A stretch of 18,808 bases of DNA from DATLBY01 sp035526665. Its GTDB lineage: Bacteria > Acidobacteriota > Terriglobia > Bryobacterales > Bryobacteraceae. Numbering within the stretch: position 1 is the stretch's first letter; every line of letters starts with the position of its first letter. The position numbers and the translations under genes are program-made. The notes beneath the pieces are model-generated. The model ran no database searches. It saw only the letters and a program-made list of their open reading frames with translations, and was not told where the DNA came from. The stretch is from the NCBI GenBank assembly GCA_035526665.1, contig DATLBY010000199.1, positions 1 through 18,808 on the forward strand, read 5' to 3'. This document shows positions 1 through 6,982 of this stretch, one piece after another.

Positions 1-736
1 CCGGGACCTGTACGTTATCCAGGTACACTGCCGTTGTGGAGCTGCCCTTGATGCCCATCTTTTTTTCTTCCGCTCCGGAAGAGACACCGGGCCACGCGCG
101 CTCCACCAGGAAGGCTGTGAACTTTTCGCCGCCAACCTTGGCGAAGACAGTGAACAGATCGGCTGCGCCGCCGTTGGTGATCCACATCTTCTGGCCGTTC
201 AAAATGTAGTGGCTTCCGTCTGCGCTCAGGTCCGCGCGCGTCTTGGCCGCGAGCGCGTCAGAGCCGGCGTGAGGCTCACTCAAACAGTAGGCGCCGATGA
301 TTTCCGCCGACGCCAGCTTCGGCAGGTACCGGCTCTTCTGCGCTTCTGTCCCGTATAGCAGAATTGGAAGCGTTCCAATGCCCGCATGGGCGCCGTGCCA
401 CGCCGAGTATGACCCGTCACGAGCCACACCTTCCGCCACGATCATGGCGGACGTGAGGTCCATATCCATTCCGCCGAACTTTTCGGGCACTACCACGGCG
501 AGCAGGCCAAGTCCGGCCGATTTTTTCAGGATGGATACCGCTACTCCGGGCTCCTGGTGCTGGATCGCATTCACATGAGGCGCTACGTCGCGCGCCCAAA
601 ACTCATCTGTCGTGCGTCCAATCGCGCGATGCTCGTCGCTGAAGTCTTCCGGCGTGAATACGTCGGCGGGATCGCTGTGCTGTAATAAAAAAGCCCCGCC
701 CCGCATTCTAGGCAGCGCTCCCGGCGTAGTAGCCAT
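1..736 (-). CDS. fadE: Acyl-CoA dehydrogenase, C-terminus beyond window
   Basis: Catalyses the FAD-dependent first step of beta-oxidation, acyl-CoA to trans-2-enoyl-CoA. About 245 codons are visible and the frame stays open to the window edge, so the C-terminal helical domain with the catalytic base is not seen. The visible part matches the N-terminal and middle domains of the family: the flavin-binding stretch AYCLSEPHAGSDA followed by GQKMWITNGGAADLF, and further on GIKGSSTT. The ATG at 734-736 is chosen because an AGGAG (745-749) sits 8 bases upstream; this ribosome-binding site overlaps the stop codon of the thiolase gene, so translation is probably coupled. It is the third gene of a fadN-fadA-fadE-like operon. 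The symbol is given by operon position; the family match is strong, but chain-length specificity cannot be read. Confidence 0.93.
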   Translation of the reverse strand, partial: MATTPGALPRMRGGAFLLQHSDPADVFTPEDFSDEHRAIGRTTDEFWARDVAPHVNAIQHQEPGVAVSILKKSAGLGLLAVVVPEKFGGMDMDLTSAMIVAEGVARDGSYSAWHGAHAGIGTLPILLYGTEAQKSRYLPKLASAEIIGAYCLSEPHAGSDALAAKTRADLSADGSHYILNGQKMWITNGGAADLFTVFAKVGGEKFTAFLVERAWPGVSSGAEEKKMGIKGSSTTAVYLDNVQVP

Positions 737-744
737 AGCTAAGT

Positions 745-749
745 CTCCT
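745..749 (-). promoter_or_regulatory. Shine-Dalgarno of acyl-CoA dehydrogenase gene
   Basis: AGGAG on the minus strand, 8 bases before the ATG at 736. It overlaps the TAG stop codon (748-750) of the upstream thiolase gene, a typical coupled-translation arrangement, and it fixes the start of the acyl-CoA dehydrogenase gene. Confidence 0.85.
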
Positions 750-1914
750 AATTGAGCGACTCGAAGATGCCGGCGGCGCCCTGTCCACCGCCCACGCACA
801 TCGTCACCAACCCATATCGCGCATGACGCCGTTTCATCTCGCGCAAGATTGTGGCCGTGAGCTTCGCGCCGGTGCATCCCAGCGGGTGCCCCATCGCAAT
901 CGCACCGCCATTCACATTCACTTTGTTCAGGTCCAGTCCGGCCTGTTGGATTACGGCAAGCGCCTGCACCGCGAACGCTTCGTTCAGTTCGATCACGCCA
1001 ATGTCCTCCAGCTTCAGGCCGGCCAGCGCCAGCGCTTTCGGGATGGCTGCCACCGGTCCGATTCCCATGATCTCTGGAGGAACGCCGGCCACGGCGAAGC
1101 TGACGAATCGCGCCATCGGCTGCAATCCGAGTGCGCGCGCTTTATCCCCGGACATCACTAGCGCGGCGGCCGCGCCATCGCTCGTCTGAGACGAGTTGCC
1201 CGCGGTGACCGTACCCCGTGCGTGGAATACCGGCTTCAGCTTGGCGAGCGCTTCCAGGGAGGTGTCGGCCCGCGGACCCTCGTCCCGTTGGAACGAACTG
1301 TGCTGCTCGCCCGCCAGAGTGGTATGCGTCACTGCAAGCGGAACAATTTCCTCGTCGAACCTGTGTTCTGCCTGCGCGCGCAATGCGTTCTGGTGGCTGC
1401 GATACGAAAAGGCGTCCTGCTCCTCCCGGCTGATTTGATGTTTCCGCTGCAGTTCCTCGGCCGTTAACCCCATACCCATATAGATTTGGGGATGATTGTT
1501 CACCAGCGACGGATTGGGTGCGAATTTATGTCCCGCCATGGGAACCATGCTCATGGATTCGCTTCCCCCCGCAATCACGATCTGGGCGCCGCCCCCGCGT
1601 ATACGATCCGCCGCCATGGCGATAGCTTGCAGACCGGAGGAGCAGAAGCGGTTGATCGTCACTCCCGGAACTACATCCGGCAGTCCGGCACGCAGCGCTG
1701 CAATTCGCGCCATATTCATTCCGGACTCGGCTTCCGGCATGGCGCACCCAAGAATTACGTCGTCGATCTCTCCTTTCGGCGTCGCCGGATATTTTTGCAG
1801 CAGGCGTTGGATCACCGCCGCGGCCATATCGTCCGGACGCGTGTTCCGCAGCGTGCCACGGTTGGCTTTCCCCACGGCCGTGCGCAGACAGTCTACAATC
1901 ACCACATCTTGCAT
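748..1914 (-). CDS. fadA: Acetyl-CoA acyltransferase (thiolase)
   Basis: Cleaves 3-ketoacyl-CoA with CoA to acetyl-CoA and a shortened acyl-CoA, the last step of each beta-oxidation round, in the cytosol. The protein has 388 residues, the usual thiolase length. The nucleophilic cysteine is Cys91 in NRFCSSGLQAI, the catalytic histidine is His343 in NGGAIAMGHPLGCTGA, and the second active-site cysteine is Cys373 in MCVGGGQGAAGIF, so all catalytic residues are present. The ATG at 1912-1914 follows an AGAGG that overlaps the TAG stop of the upstream dehydrogenase/hydratase gene; the gap between the two genes is only 12 bases. Its place between a FadN-like and an acyl-CoA dehydrogenase gene favours a degradative FadA role over a biosynthetic acetoacetyl-CoA thiolase, though sequence alone does not exclude the latter. 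Confidence 0.95.
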   Translation of the reverse strand: MQDVVIVDCLRTAVGKANRGTLRNTRPDDMAAAVIQRLLQKYPATPKGEIDDVILGCAMPEAESGMNMARIAALRAGLPDVVPGVTINRFCSSGLQAIAMAADRIRGGGAQIVIAGGSESMSMVPMAGHKFAPNPSLVNNHPQIYMGMGLTAEELQRKHQISREEQDAFSYRSHQNALRAQAEHRFDEEIVPLAVTHTTLAGEQHSSFQRDEGPRADTSLEALAKLKPVFHARGTVTAGNSSQTSDGAAAALVMSGDKARALGLQPMARFVSFAVAGVPPEIMGIGPVAAIPKALALAGLKLEDIGVIELNEAFAVQALAVIQQAGLDLNKVNVNGGAIAMGHPLGCTGAKLTATILREMKRRHARYGLVTMCVGGGQGAAGIFESLN

Positions 1915-1926
1915 GCAGTTATTCCT

Positions 1927-4254
1927 CTAGTTTCGGAGCGGTTTCCCGGTCTTCAACATATGTTGGATGCGCTCCTGGGTCTTTGCGGTTCCCAGCAGGC
2001 TCAGGAAGGCCTCACGCTCCAGATCGAGCAGATACTGCTCAGAGACCGCCTGCTCCCCGGAAAGACGCCCGCCGCTCAGTACGTTCGCCAGCTTTTCCGC
2101 GATCAGCAGATCGTGGTCGGAGATAAACTCTCCTTGCCTCATCATCCAGGCGCCCAGCTTCATCATGGCAAATCCAGACTCCCCCGAAACTTTGATGTCG
2201 CTGCGGGGCGTACCGGCGGTATAGCCGGGAGCCAACGCCAGCGCCAACGCCTTGGCGTCCCCGATCAGACGTTCCGGATTCATCGAAATCACATCGGCAT
2301 TGTGCAGGAGGCCCAGCTTTCGGGCCTCCTCCGCACTCGTCGACACCTTGCCGTAGCCGATCAATTCGAATACCTTCCGCGGATCGCGCAGGCGAATCAG
2401 CATCTCCTTGCAGCCGCCGCCGGCCGGAATTAGTCCGACCCCCACTTCCACCAGGCCCATGTAGAGTTCGGCCGAAGCCTGCGCTCTCGTGCAGTGAAGC
2501 ACAAACTCGCAGCCGCCGCCCAGCACGCGCGCAAACGGAGCGGCAATCACCGGCTTGGGAGCGTATTTCAGAGCCATGCTGCACTGCTGGAACCGCTGAA
2601 TGGCCAGGTTCAGGTCGTCCCAGTCGCCCTCCTGGGCCGCCAGCAGAAGCAGCATCAGGTTGGCGCCTACGCTGAAGTTTTCACCCTGGTTAGCCAGAAC
2701 CATGGCTTCAAAGTTCTTGTCCGTCTCCTCGATGCCCGCGTGAATCATCGTAACGGCATCGTCGCCCAGGGCATTCATCTTGCTGTGAAATTCCACACAG
2801 AGCACGCCGTCGCCCAGGTCAATCAGCGACGCGCCGGAGTTCTTCTTCACTACGCCGCGTGCCCGCTTCATCTCTGCCAGCACGGGAATCCCCGGACGAT
2901 CCTCCAGCAGCGCATAGCCATTCGCCGTCAGGTCAAAATACTGCGTGCGCGGCGTTCCCTCCTCATCCGCGGGCCGGTAAAAGGACTTGGCCCCGGAAGC
3001 AAGCATCGCGGTGATACTGGGGGGCAAAGTGCGCCCCTCTTTTTCGAGCCGCGCAACCGTCGCTTCGAACCCGAGGGCGTCCCACAGTTGAAAGGGGCCC
3101 ATCTGATGCCCGTATCCCCAGCGCATCGCGCGGTCGATCTCCACGATCCGGTCCGAAATCTCGGGAATCCTTTCGGCGGAATACAGGAAGACATCGCTAA
3201 AGAGTTTCCACAAAAATGAGCCCGCACGGTCGTCCGATGCCACCAGTGTCCGCAAACGTTGCGGCAGGTCCTCAATCTGGCGAGCCGTATCCACGCCCGG
3301 AAAGCGGACGTGATTCATGGGATGATATTCGAACGTTTTCCGGTCCATCGCGTGAATGTCGCGATCTTTCCCGGTGCGCTTGTAGAATCCCTGGTTCGTT
3401 TTATCCCCCAGCCAGCCTCGCCTCATCATCTCGTCTAGAAACGGGGGCGGCAGGAAGCGCTCGCGCCAGGGATCGTCCGGAACAGCCTCGTAGAGATTCT
3501 TCGCCACGAACGCCCACACATCCAGCCCGACAATATCCAGCAGCCGGTAACTGGCGCTCTTCGGCACTCCAATTAGAGGACCTGTGAGCGCATCCACCTC
3601 CTCAATCGTGTAATCGCCTTCGATGGTGTTCTTGTGAACGGTGGCGCCGTAAAAGCTGCCGATGCGATTCGCTATGAAGTTTGGCGTGTCCTTGCACGGG
3701 ACAACTCCTTTACCCAGCCGGCGGTCACAGAAGTACGAGACAAACGCCACCACGTCCGGGTCGGTCTCCGCTCCCGGAATCACCTCCGTCAGGTGAAGGT
3801 AGCGCGGTGGGTTGAAAAAATGGGTGCCTAGAAAATTGCGCCGGAACTCGTTCGAAAAGCCTTCCGAAATCTGCTGTAACGGGATTCCACTGGTATTGGT
3901 CGACAGGATGGCGTCCGGTCTTCGCAGCCGGCCCACCTTGCGCCACAGCGCCCGCTTGATCTCCAGGTTCTCGGTCACTGCCTCCAAAATCCAGTCACAA
4001 TCGGCCAGCTTCCCCAGGTCGTCGTCGAAATTCCCCGGCGTAATCAGGGCCATCGCCTCTTCTGAGAAGAATCCGGCGGGCTTCTGCTTCGCGGCGTTCT
4101 CTATGCCCTTTTTCGCTGGCGCGTTCCGGTCAATCGGAGCGGTTGCAGCCAGGTCCAACAGAAGTGCGGGTATACCCGCATTGGCGAAATGGGCGGCGAT
4201 TCGTGAGCCCATTGTTCCTGCGCCCAAAACAGCAACACGGCGAAGTGTTCTCAT
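1927..4254 (-). CDS. fadN: Fused 3-hydroxyacyl-CoA dehydrogenase / enoyl-CoA hydratase (FadN-like)
   Basis: A 775-residue bifunctional enzyme for the two middle steps of beta-oxidation: hydration of enoyl-CoA and NAD-dependent oxidation of 3-hydroxyacyl-CoA. The dehydrogenase half comes first: NAD-binding GAGTMG at residues 11-16, STNTSG near 118, and catalytic His145 in THFFNPPRYLHLTEVIPG. A second dehydrogenase C-terminal-type segment follows at about 350-410. The hydratase (crotonase) half begins near residue 475. Both catalytic glutamates are visible, Glu583 in GGGCEF and Glu603 in GLVEVGVGLIPAGGG. Dehydrogenase-then-hydratase order is that of Bacillus FadN and opposite to that of E. coli FadB. 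The ATG at 4252-4254 has a GAGAGG site just upstream. It is the first gene of the fad operon, transcribed away from the membrane-protein gene at 4284; the two starts are only 29 bases apart. Confidence 0.95.
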   Translation of the reverse strand: MRTLRRVAVLGAGTMGSRIAAHFANAGIPALLLDLAATAPIDRNAPAKKGIENAAKQKPAGFFSEEAMALITPGNFDDDLGKLADCDWILEAVTENLEIKRALWRKVGRLRRPDAILSTNTSGIPLQQISEGFSNEFRRNFLGTHFFNPPRYLHLTEVIPGAETDPDVVAFVSYFCDRRLGKGVVPCKDTPNFIANRIGSFYGATVHKNTIEGDYTIEEVDALTGPLIGVPKSASYRLLDIVGLDVWAFVAKNLYEAVPDDPWRERFLPPPFLDEMMRRGWLGDKTNQGFYKRTGKDRDIHAMDRKTFEYHPMNHVRFPGVDTARQIEDLPQRLRTLVASDDRAGSFLWKLFSDVFLYSAERIPEISDRIVEIDRAMRWGYGHQMGPFQLWDALGFEATVARLEKEGRTLPPSITAMLASGAKSFYRPADEEGTPRTQYFDLTANGYALLEDRPGIPVLAEMKRARGVVKKNSGASLIDLGDGVLCVEFHSKMNALGDDAVTMIHAGIEETDKNFEAMVLANQGENFSVGANLMLLLLAAQEGDWDDLNLAIQRFQQCSMALKYAPKPVIAAPFARVLGGGCEFVLHCTRAQASAELYMGLVEVGVGLIPAGGGCKEMLIRLRDPRKVFELIGYGKVSTSAEEARKLGLLHNADVISMNPERLIGDAKALALALAPGYTAGTPRSDIKVSGESGFAMMKLGAWMMRQGEFISDHDLLIAEKLANVLSGGRLSGEQAVSEQYLLDLEREAFLSLLGTAKTQERIQHMLKTGKPLRN

Positions 4255-4283
4255 GACCTCTCTCAGATTGGGAGTTTAGCAGA

Positions 4284-5339
4284 GTGTGGGCGCAGCGCGA
4301 CTCATCGAATATGATGGTGATGGGTGGAATGACGGACAGTACAGGGGGTACACGGAACAGAAACGCTCGATCGACCCTCTTACTGATTGCCACGAATCTG
4401 ATCTCAGTGGCGTGCCTGTATTGGGTCCTGCACGATGTGGATGCCAAACAGCTCATGCAGGAGGTCTCCAGCATGGATTTGCGGTGGGTCACCATCGCGG
4501 TTATTAGCGACATTCTGGTGTACTTCTGGCATGCCTACCGCTGGAGCCTGCTGCTTTCGCCTCTTGCCACCGTCGGTTTCGGCCATGCTCTCCGCGCGAT
4601 CTATGTAGGTCTGTTCGCGAATGAAGTCCTGCCGTTCCGGACCGGCGAGGTAATTCGCTGCTACCTGGTGGCGCGCTGGACCGAGCTTCCGCTATCCGTC
4701 AGCTTGTCCTCCGCTTTAATTGAGCGTATGTTCGACGGCGTCTGGCTGATGGTCTGTCTCTTCGTGACCGTCAACTACGTAAAGCTGCCGAAGTATCTTG
4801 TGGACGGCGGCCTGGTGATCGGTGCGCTGGTCCTTGTGCTGATCCTTTTGCTGGGGGCTGCCATGTTTTTCAAGGATAAAGCGCGCGCCCTCTTCTCCCG
4901 CAGCCGCATTCTCAGCAAATTGAACATCGTCGTCGAGGATCTGAATATCATCGGCCATTCGCGTTATGTCTACTTTTCGGCTATCGCGAGCCTTCCCTAC
5001 CTGCTGCTCCAGATCATTCCCATCTACTGTCTTGCGCGGGGGTATGGAATCGAACTGTCCATCGGTGAGGCGTCGGCTTTAATGGTGATCTTGCGGCTGG
5101 GTGCGGTGCCCCCGCAGGCGCCGGGAAACGTAGGCACATTTCAAGCGCTCACCGTGGTTGGGCTTCAGATTTTCGGTGTGCACGCCGCTTTGGCTAAGCG
5201 CTTTTCGGTGATCATGTGGAGCGTGATCACGCTGCCACTACTTATCGTGGGCTTCATCGCTCTGGCCATTACAGGTTTGAAGATCGCCGAAATTCGACAC
5301 CACGCGCATTCGAGTATCCAAGCTCACCGGAAAAAATAA
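4284..5339 (+). CDS. YbhN/UPF0104 family multi-spanning membrane protein
   Basis: An integral inner-membrane protein of 351 residues in the lysylphosphatidylglycerol synthase transmembrane-domain family (UPF0104, YbhN-like). Several hydrophobic segments are evident, the first at about 30-50. Family signatures are visible: GLFANEVLPFRTGEVIRCYL, then an ER..D segment (SSALIERMFDGVWLM), and near the C-terminus VPPQAPGNVGTFQAL. There is no soluble lysyl-transferase domain, so it is not MprF itself; members without that domain are mostly of unknown function or tied to lipid or glycan translocation. The GTG start at 4284 has GGGAG (4270-4274) at a good distance, but it leaves only 29 bases to the divergent fad gene. 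ATG codons at 4311 and 4329 are in frame and possible, without convincing binding sites. The TAA stop abuts the next gene's stop with no base between. Confidence 0.88.
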   Translation: MWAQRDSSNMMVMGGMTDSTGGTRNRNARSTLLLIATNLISVACLYWVLHDVDAKQLMQEVSSMDLRWVTIAVISDILVYFWHAYRWSLLLSPLATVGFGHALRAIYVGLFANEVLPFRTGEVIRCYLVARWTELPLSVSLSSALIERMFDGVWLMVCLFVTVNYVKLPKYLVDGGLVIGALVLVLILLLGAAMFFKDKARALFSRSRILSKLNIVVEDLNIIGHSRYVYFSAIASLPYLLLQIIPIYCLARGYGIELSIGEASALMVILRLGAVPPQAPGNVGTFQALTVVGLQIFGVHAALAKRFSVIMWSVITLPLLIVGFIALAITGLKIAEIRHHAHSSIQAHRKK

Positions 5340-6449
5340 TCAAAGGGCCGCTTGCGGCGCTGCAGCCTCTGCTGCCTTCACCCGTAAAACGTCGGCCTTT
5401 TCAGACTTGCCCACATGGTCGAGCCAGGAGGCGTGGCGATTTAAATTATTCACCAACTCGGTACGCCTCGCATTGCCTGCTTTTTCCCAGATCTTCCGGG
5501 CCTTTTCCAGGCATGGTTCCACTTCTTCCCAGCGCCCGGAATTGTACTGCATATCAGCCATTAGCTCCAGGGCCATCGCCAGGTCAGTGTCCTGGAATCG
5601 AGTCAGCACGGCGATAGCCTGCATCAGGTGCTCTCTCGCAGCCGCCATGCGATTCGCCTCGATCTCCAGATGCATCAGTTGCAGCAGAATCGCGGCCACC
5701 TCATGCGCATCGGCGTTGAGCTGACGCTCTGTCAACCGGATCGCACGGGTGAAATGCTCGGCGGCCGCACCCGAATCTCCGGTAGATCTCAAAGAGCCGC
5801 CCATCAGGCGGAGATCCCGAACGAGTTTGGTTGTGGGTGCCCCTTCTGAGGCTGTATCATGGACCGGCATCGCCAGCGCCAGGTGCCGGAGCGCCTCCTC
5901 ATGCTGCCCACTGGCTTGCCACACGGCCGCCAGCTCAGAGTGCAGATCGGCCGTCGCCATGTGATTCGAACCTAATGCCGCTTCCGACATGGCAAGCGCC
6001 TTTTTGAGTATGGGCACAGCCGCCGCCGGGTCCCCGCAGTTTTTGTGAGCGGTGACCAGCCGTCTTGTACGAGCTGCAATCGTATCCAGATTTTGCCGGG
6101 TGAGACTCTCTTCAAACTCCAGCGCCTCCCCGAGCAGAGTTACCGAATCGATATGGCGCCCCTCGGCTTCGGCGATTTTGGCCGCCATGTCGAGACACTG
6201 CGCATAAGCGGTGCTTGCCCGCATCTTGGCTGCCGACAGTTGCAACATGGCGCCTTCGATGGTTTGGCGCGCCTGCTCGAGTTTACGCAATCGGAGCAGC
6301 TCTTGCGCCAGCGCCAAAGCTGCGGCCACCTGATCCCTCAGGGGCGGTAGCCTTTCCTCAACGGCCTTCGGGCTGGTTTCCCCGGCTCGCGCCTTTCCTG
6401 GTAGAATTTTTAGCCAGAACCTCTGGAAGCCTGTGGAAAGTGGACGCAC
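5340..6449 (-). CDS. TPR-repeat protein, function unknown
   Basis: A 369-residue helical protein made of tetratricopeptide-like repeats from about residue 35 to the end. Typical repeat pieces are QARQTIEGAMLQL, DPAAAVPILKKALAMSEAAL, QHEEALRHLALAM, GAAAEHFTRAIRLTERQL and RWEEVEPCLEKARKIWEKAG, with spacing resembling kinesin-light-chain type repeats (about 42 residues). Such repeats bind other proteins. No enzymatic domain, signal peptide or clear membrane segment is visible; the N-terminus is basic. The start is uncertain: the longest frame begins at a GTG (6447-6449) without a ribosome-binding site, and a GTG further in (at the QVAAALALAQ stretch) is an alternative. It ends flush against the stop of the converging membrane-protein gene. 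The partner is unknown. Confidence 0.8.
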   Translation of the reverse strand: MRPLSTGFQRFWLKILPGKARAGETSPKAVEERLPPLRDQVAAALALAQELLRLRKLEQARQTIEGAMLQLSAAKMRASTAYAQCLDMAAKIAEAEGRHIDSVTLLGEALEFEESLTRQNLDTIAARTRRLVTAHKNCGDPAAAVPILKKALAMSEAALGSNHMATADLHSELAAVWQASGQHEEALRHLALAMPVHDTASEGAPTTKLVRDLRLMGGSLRSTGDSGAAAEHFTRAIRLTERQLNADAHEVAAILLQLMHLEIEANRMAAAREHLMQAIAVLTRFQDTDLAMALELMADMQYNSGRWEEVEPCLEKARKIWEKAGNARRTELVNNLNRHASWLDHVGKSEKADVLRVKAAEAAAPQAAL

Positions 6450-6503
6450 GGTCTAAGAGTTTTATCGGCTATTCCCCAGGGGACTTTACGTTTGACGCGA
6501 ATT

Positions 6504-6536
6504 GAGCCGTCAGCTCACATATAAAGGCGACGGCTC
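6504..6536 (+). repeat. Perfect 8-bp inverted repeat in leader of 123-aa gene
   Basis: GAGCCGTC (6504-6511) and GACGGCTC (6529-6536) are perfect inverted copies with a 17-base loop. The loop contains ACATATAAA. It lies between the divergently transcribed TPR gene and the 123-residue gene and could be an operator around a promoter or a leader hairpin. The left arm can alternatively pair with nearer bases (GAGC 6504-6507 with GCTC 6513-6516), which excludes the long stem. Confidence 0.55.
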
Positions 6537-6554
6537 GCTTGCAATCTGGCAAGC
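6537..6554 (+). repeat. Perfect 6-bp stem-loop in leader of 123-aa gene
   Basis: GCTTGC (6537-6542) and GCAAGC (6549-6554) form a perfect stem with a six-base loop. It follows the 8-bp inverted repeat without a spacer base and lies 24 bases before the start codon at 6579. No uridine run follows, so it is not a standard terminator. Confidence 0.5.
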
Positions 6555-6562
6555 TTCAGGAA

Positions 6563-6577
6563 TTTCCTAGGAGGAAA
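6563..6577 (+). promoter_or_regulatory. Strong Shine-Dalgarno within a small inverted repeat
   Basis: TAGGAGGAAAA precedes the ATG at 6579 and is the best ribosome-binding site in the window. The same bases form TTTCCT (6563-6568), loop AGG, AGGAAA (6572-6577), a perfect 6-bp inverted repeat that would bury the core of the site when folded. Whether it folds in vivo is unknown; the three-base loop makes it a short, modest hairpin. Confidence 0.6.
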
Positions 6578-6578
6578 A

Positions 6579-6950
6579 ATGCCGAGGCACATCGTGGAGA
6601 TCAGTGATGAAGTGGGGACTTCGTTCAGGCTTCTGGTAGACATCGGGCGGGTGGGCTTGGGCGCGGCCTCATCCACTCGGGGAACCTGGCGAGCAGTGGA
6701 CAAAGGCGCGATCCGATATAACAGCGGCACGGCAAAATACTTCAGTTCCACGCAAATGGGCGGCGGCACCGATGTCGACCAGGACTATTATCTGGCCCTC
6801 TATTCCTCCCCACAAGCCGTGGGTTGGGGCATTATGCTCAACGAGTATGCGGGCCGCGTCCTTGTTAACGATGACGGGATGGGCCGCCTGGCGCAGCAGT
6901 ATTGCATCACACTTAAGCCGGGCCGCATCTCCTGGGTTCTTGCCGACTAG
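6579..6950 (+). CDS. Hypothetical 123-residue protein
   Basis: A small protein I do not recognise. It is supported as a real gene by a near-consensus ribosome-binding site (AGGAGG), its fit between neighbours, and a non-random composition. It has no signal peptide and no hydrophobic membrane segment, so it is probably cytosolic. It is rich in Gly, Ser, Tyr and Trp and in alternating hydrophobic/polar stretches (SFRLLVDIGRVGLGAAS, ITLKPGRISWVLAD), which suggests a mostly beta structure. A GGGTDVDQDYYLALYS stretch in the middle is aspartate- and tyrosine-rich. It is divergent from the TPR gene and converges on the esterase gene, whose stop lies 10 bases beyond. Its leader has three inverted repeats, so expression may be regulated at the RNA or operator level. 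No function can be assigned. Confidence 0.72.
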   Translation: MPRHIVEISDEVGTSFRLLVDIGRVGLGAASSTRGTWRAVDKGAIRYNSGTAKYFSSTQMGGGTDVDQDYYLALYSSPQAVGWGIMLNEYAGRVLVNDDGMGRLAQQYCITLKPGRISWVLAD

Positions 6951-6982
6951 CCGGCGCAGCCTACGGCTTCGCGGCCGCCGGC
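6950..6982. terminator. Inverted repeat between convergent genes
   Basis: GCCGGCG (6950-6956) and CGCCGGC (6976-6982) are a perfect 7-bp inverted repeat with a 19-base loop, spanning the junction of the converging 123-residue gene and the esterase gene. It starts in the first gene's stop codon and reaches into the last codons of the second. Neither side has a thymine run, so termination is only a guess. Confidence 0.25.

Noticed and set aside
1486..3219. Long plus-strand frames (315 and 241 codons) opposite the fad operon
   Set aside because: They are His/Arg/Gln-rich with no recognisable domain and are fully covered by thiolase and FadN sequence with intact catalytic residues.
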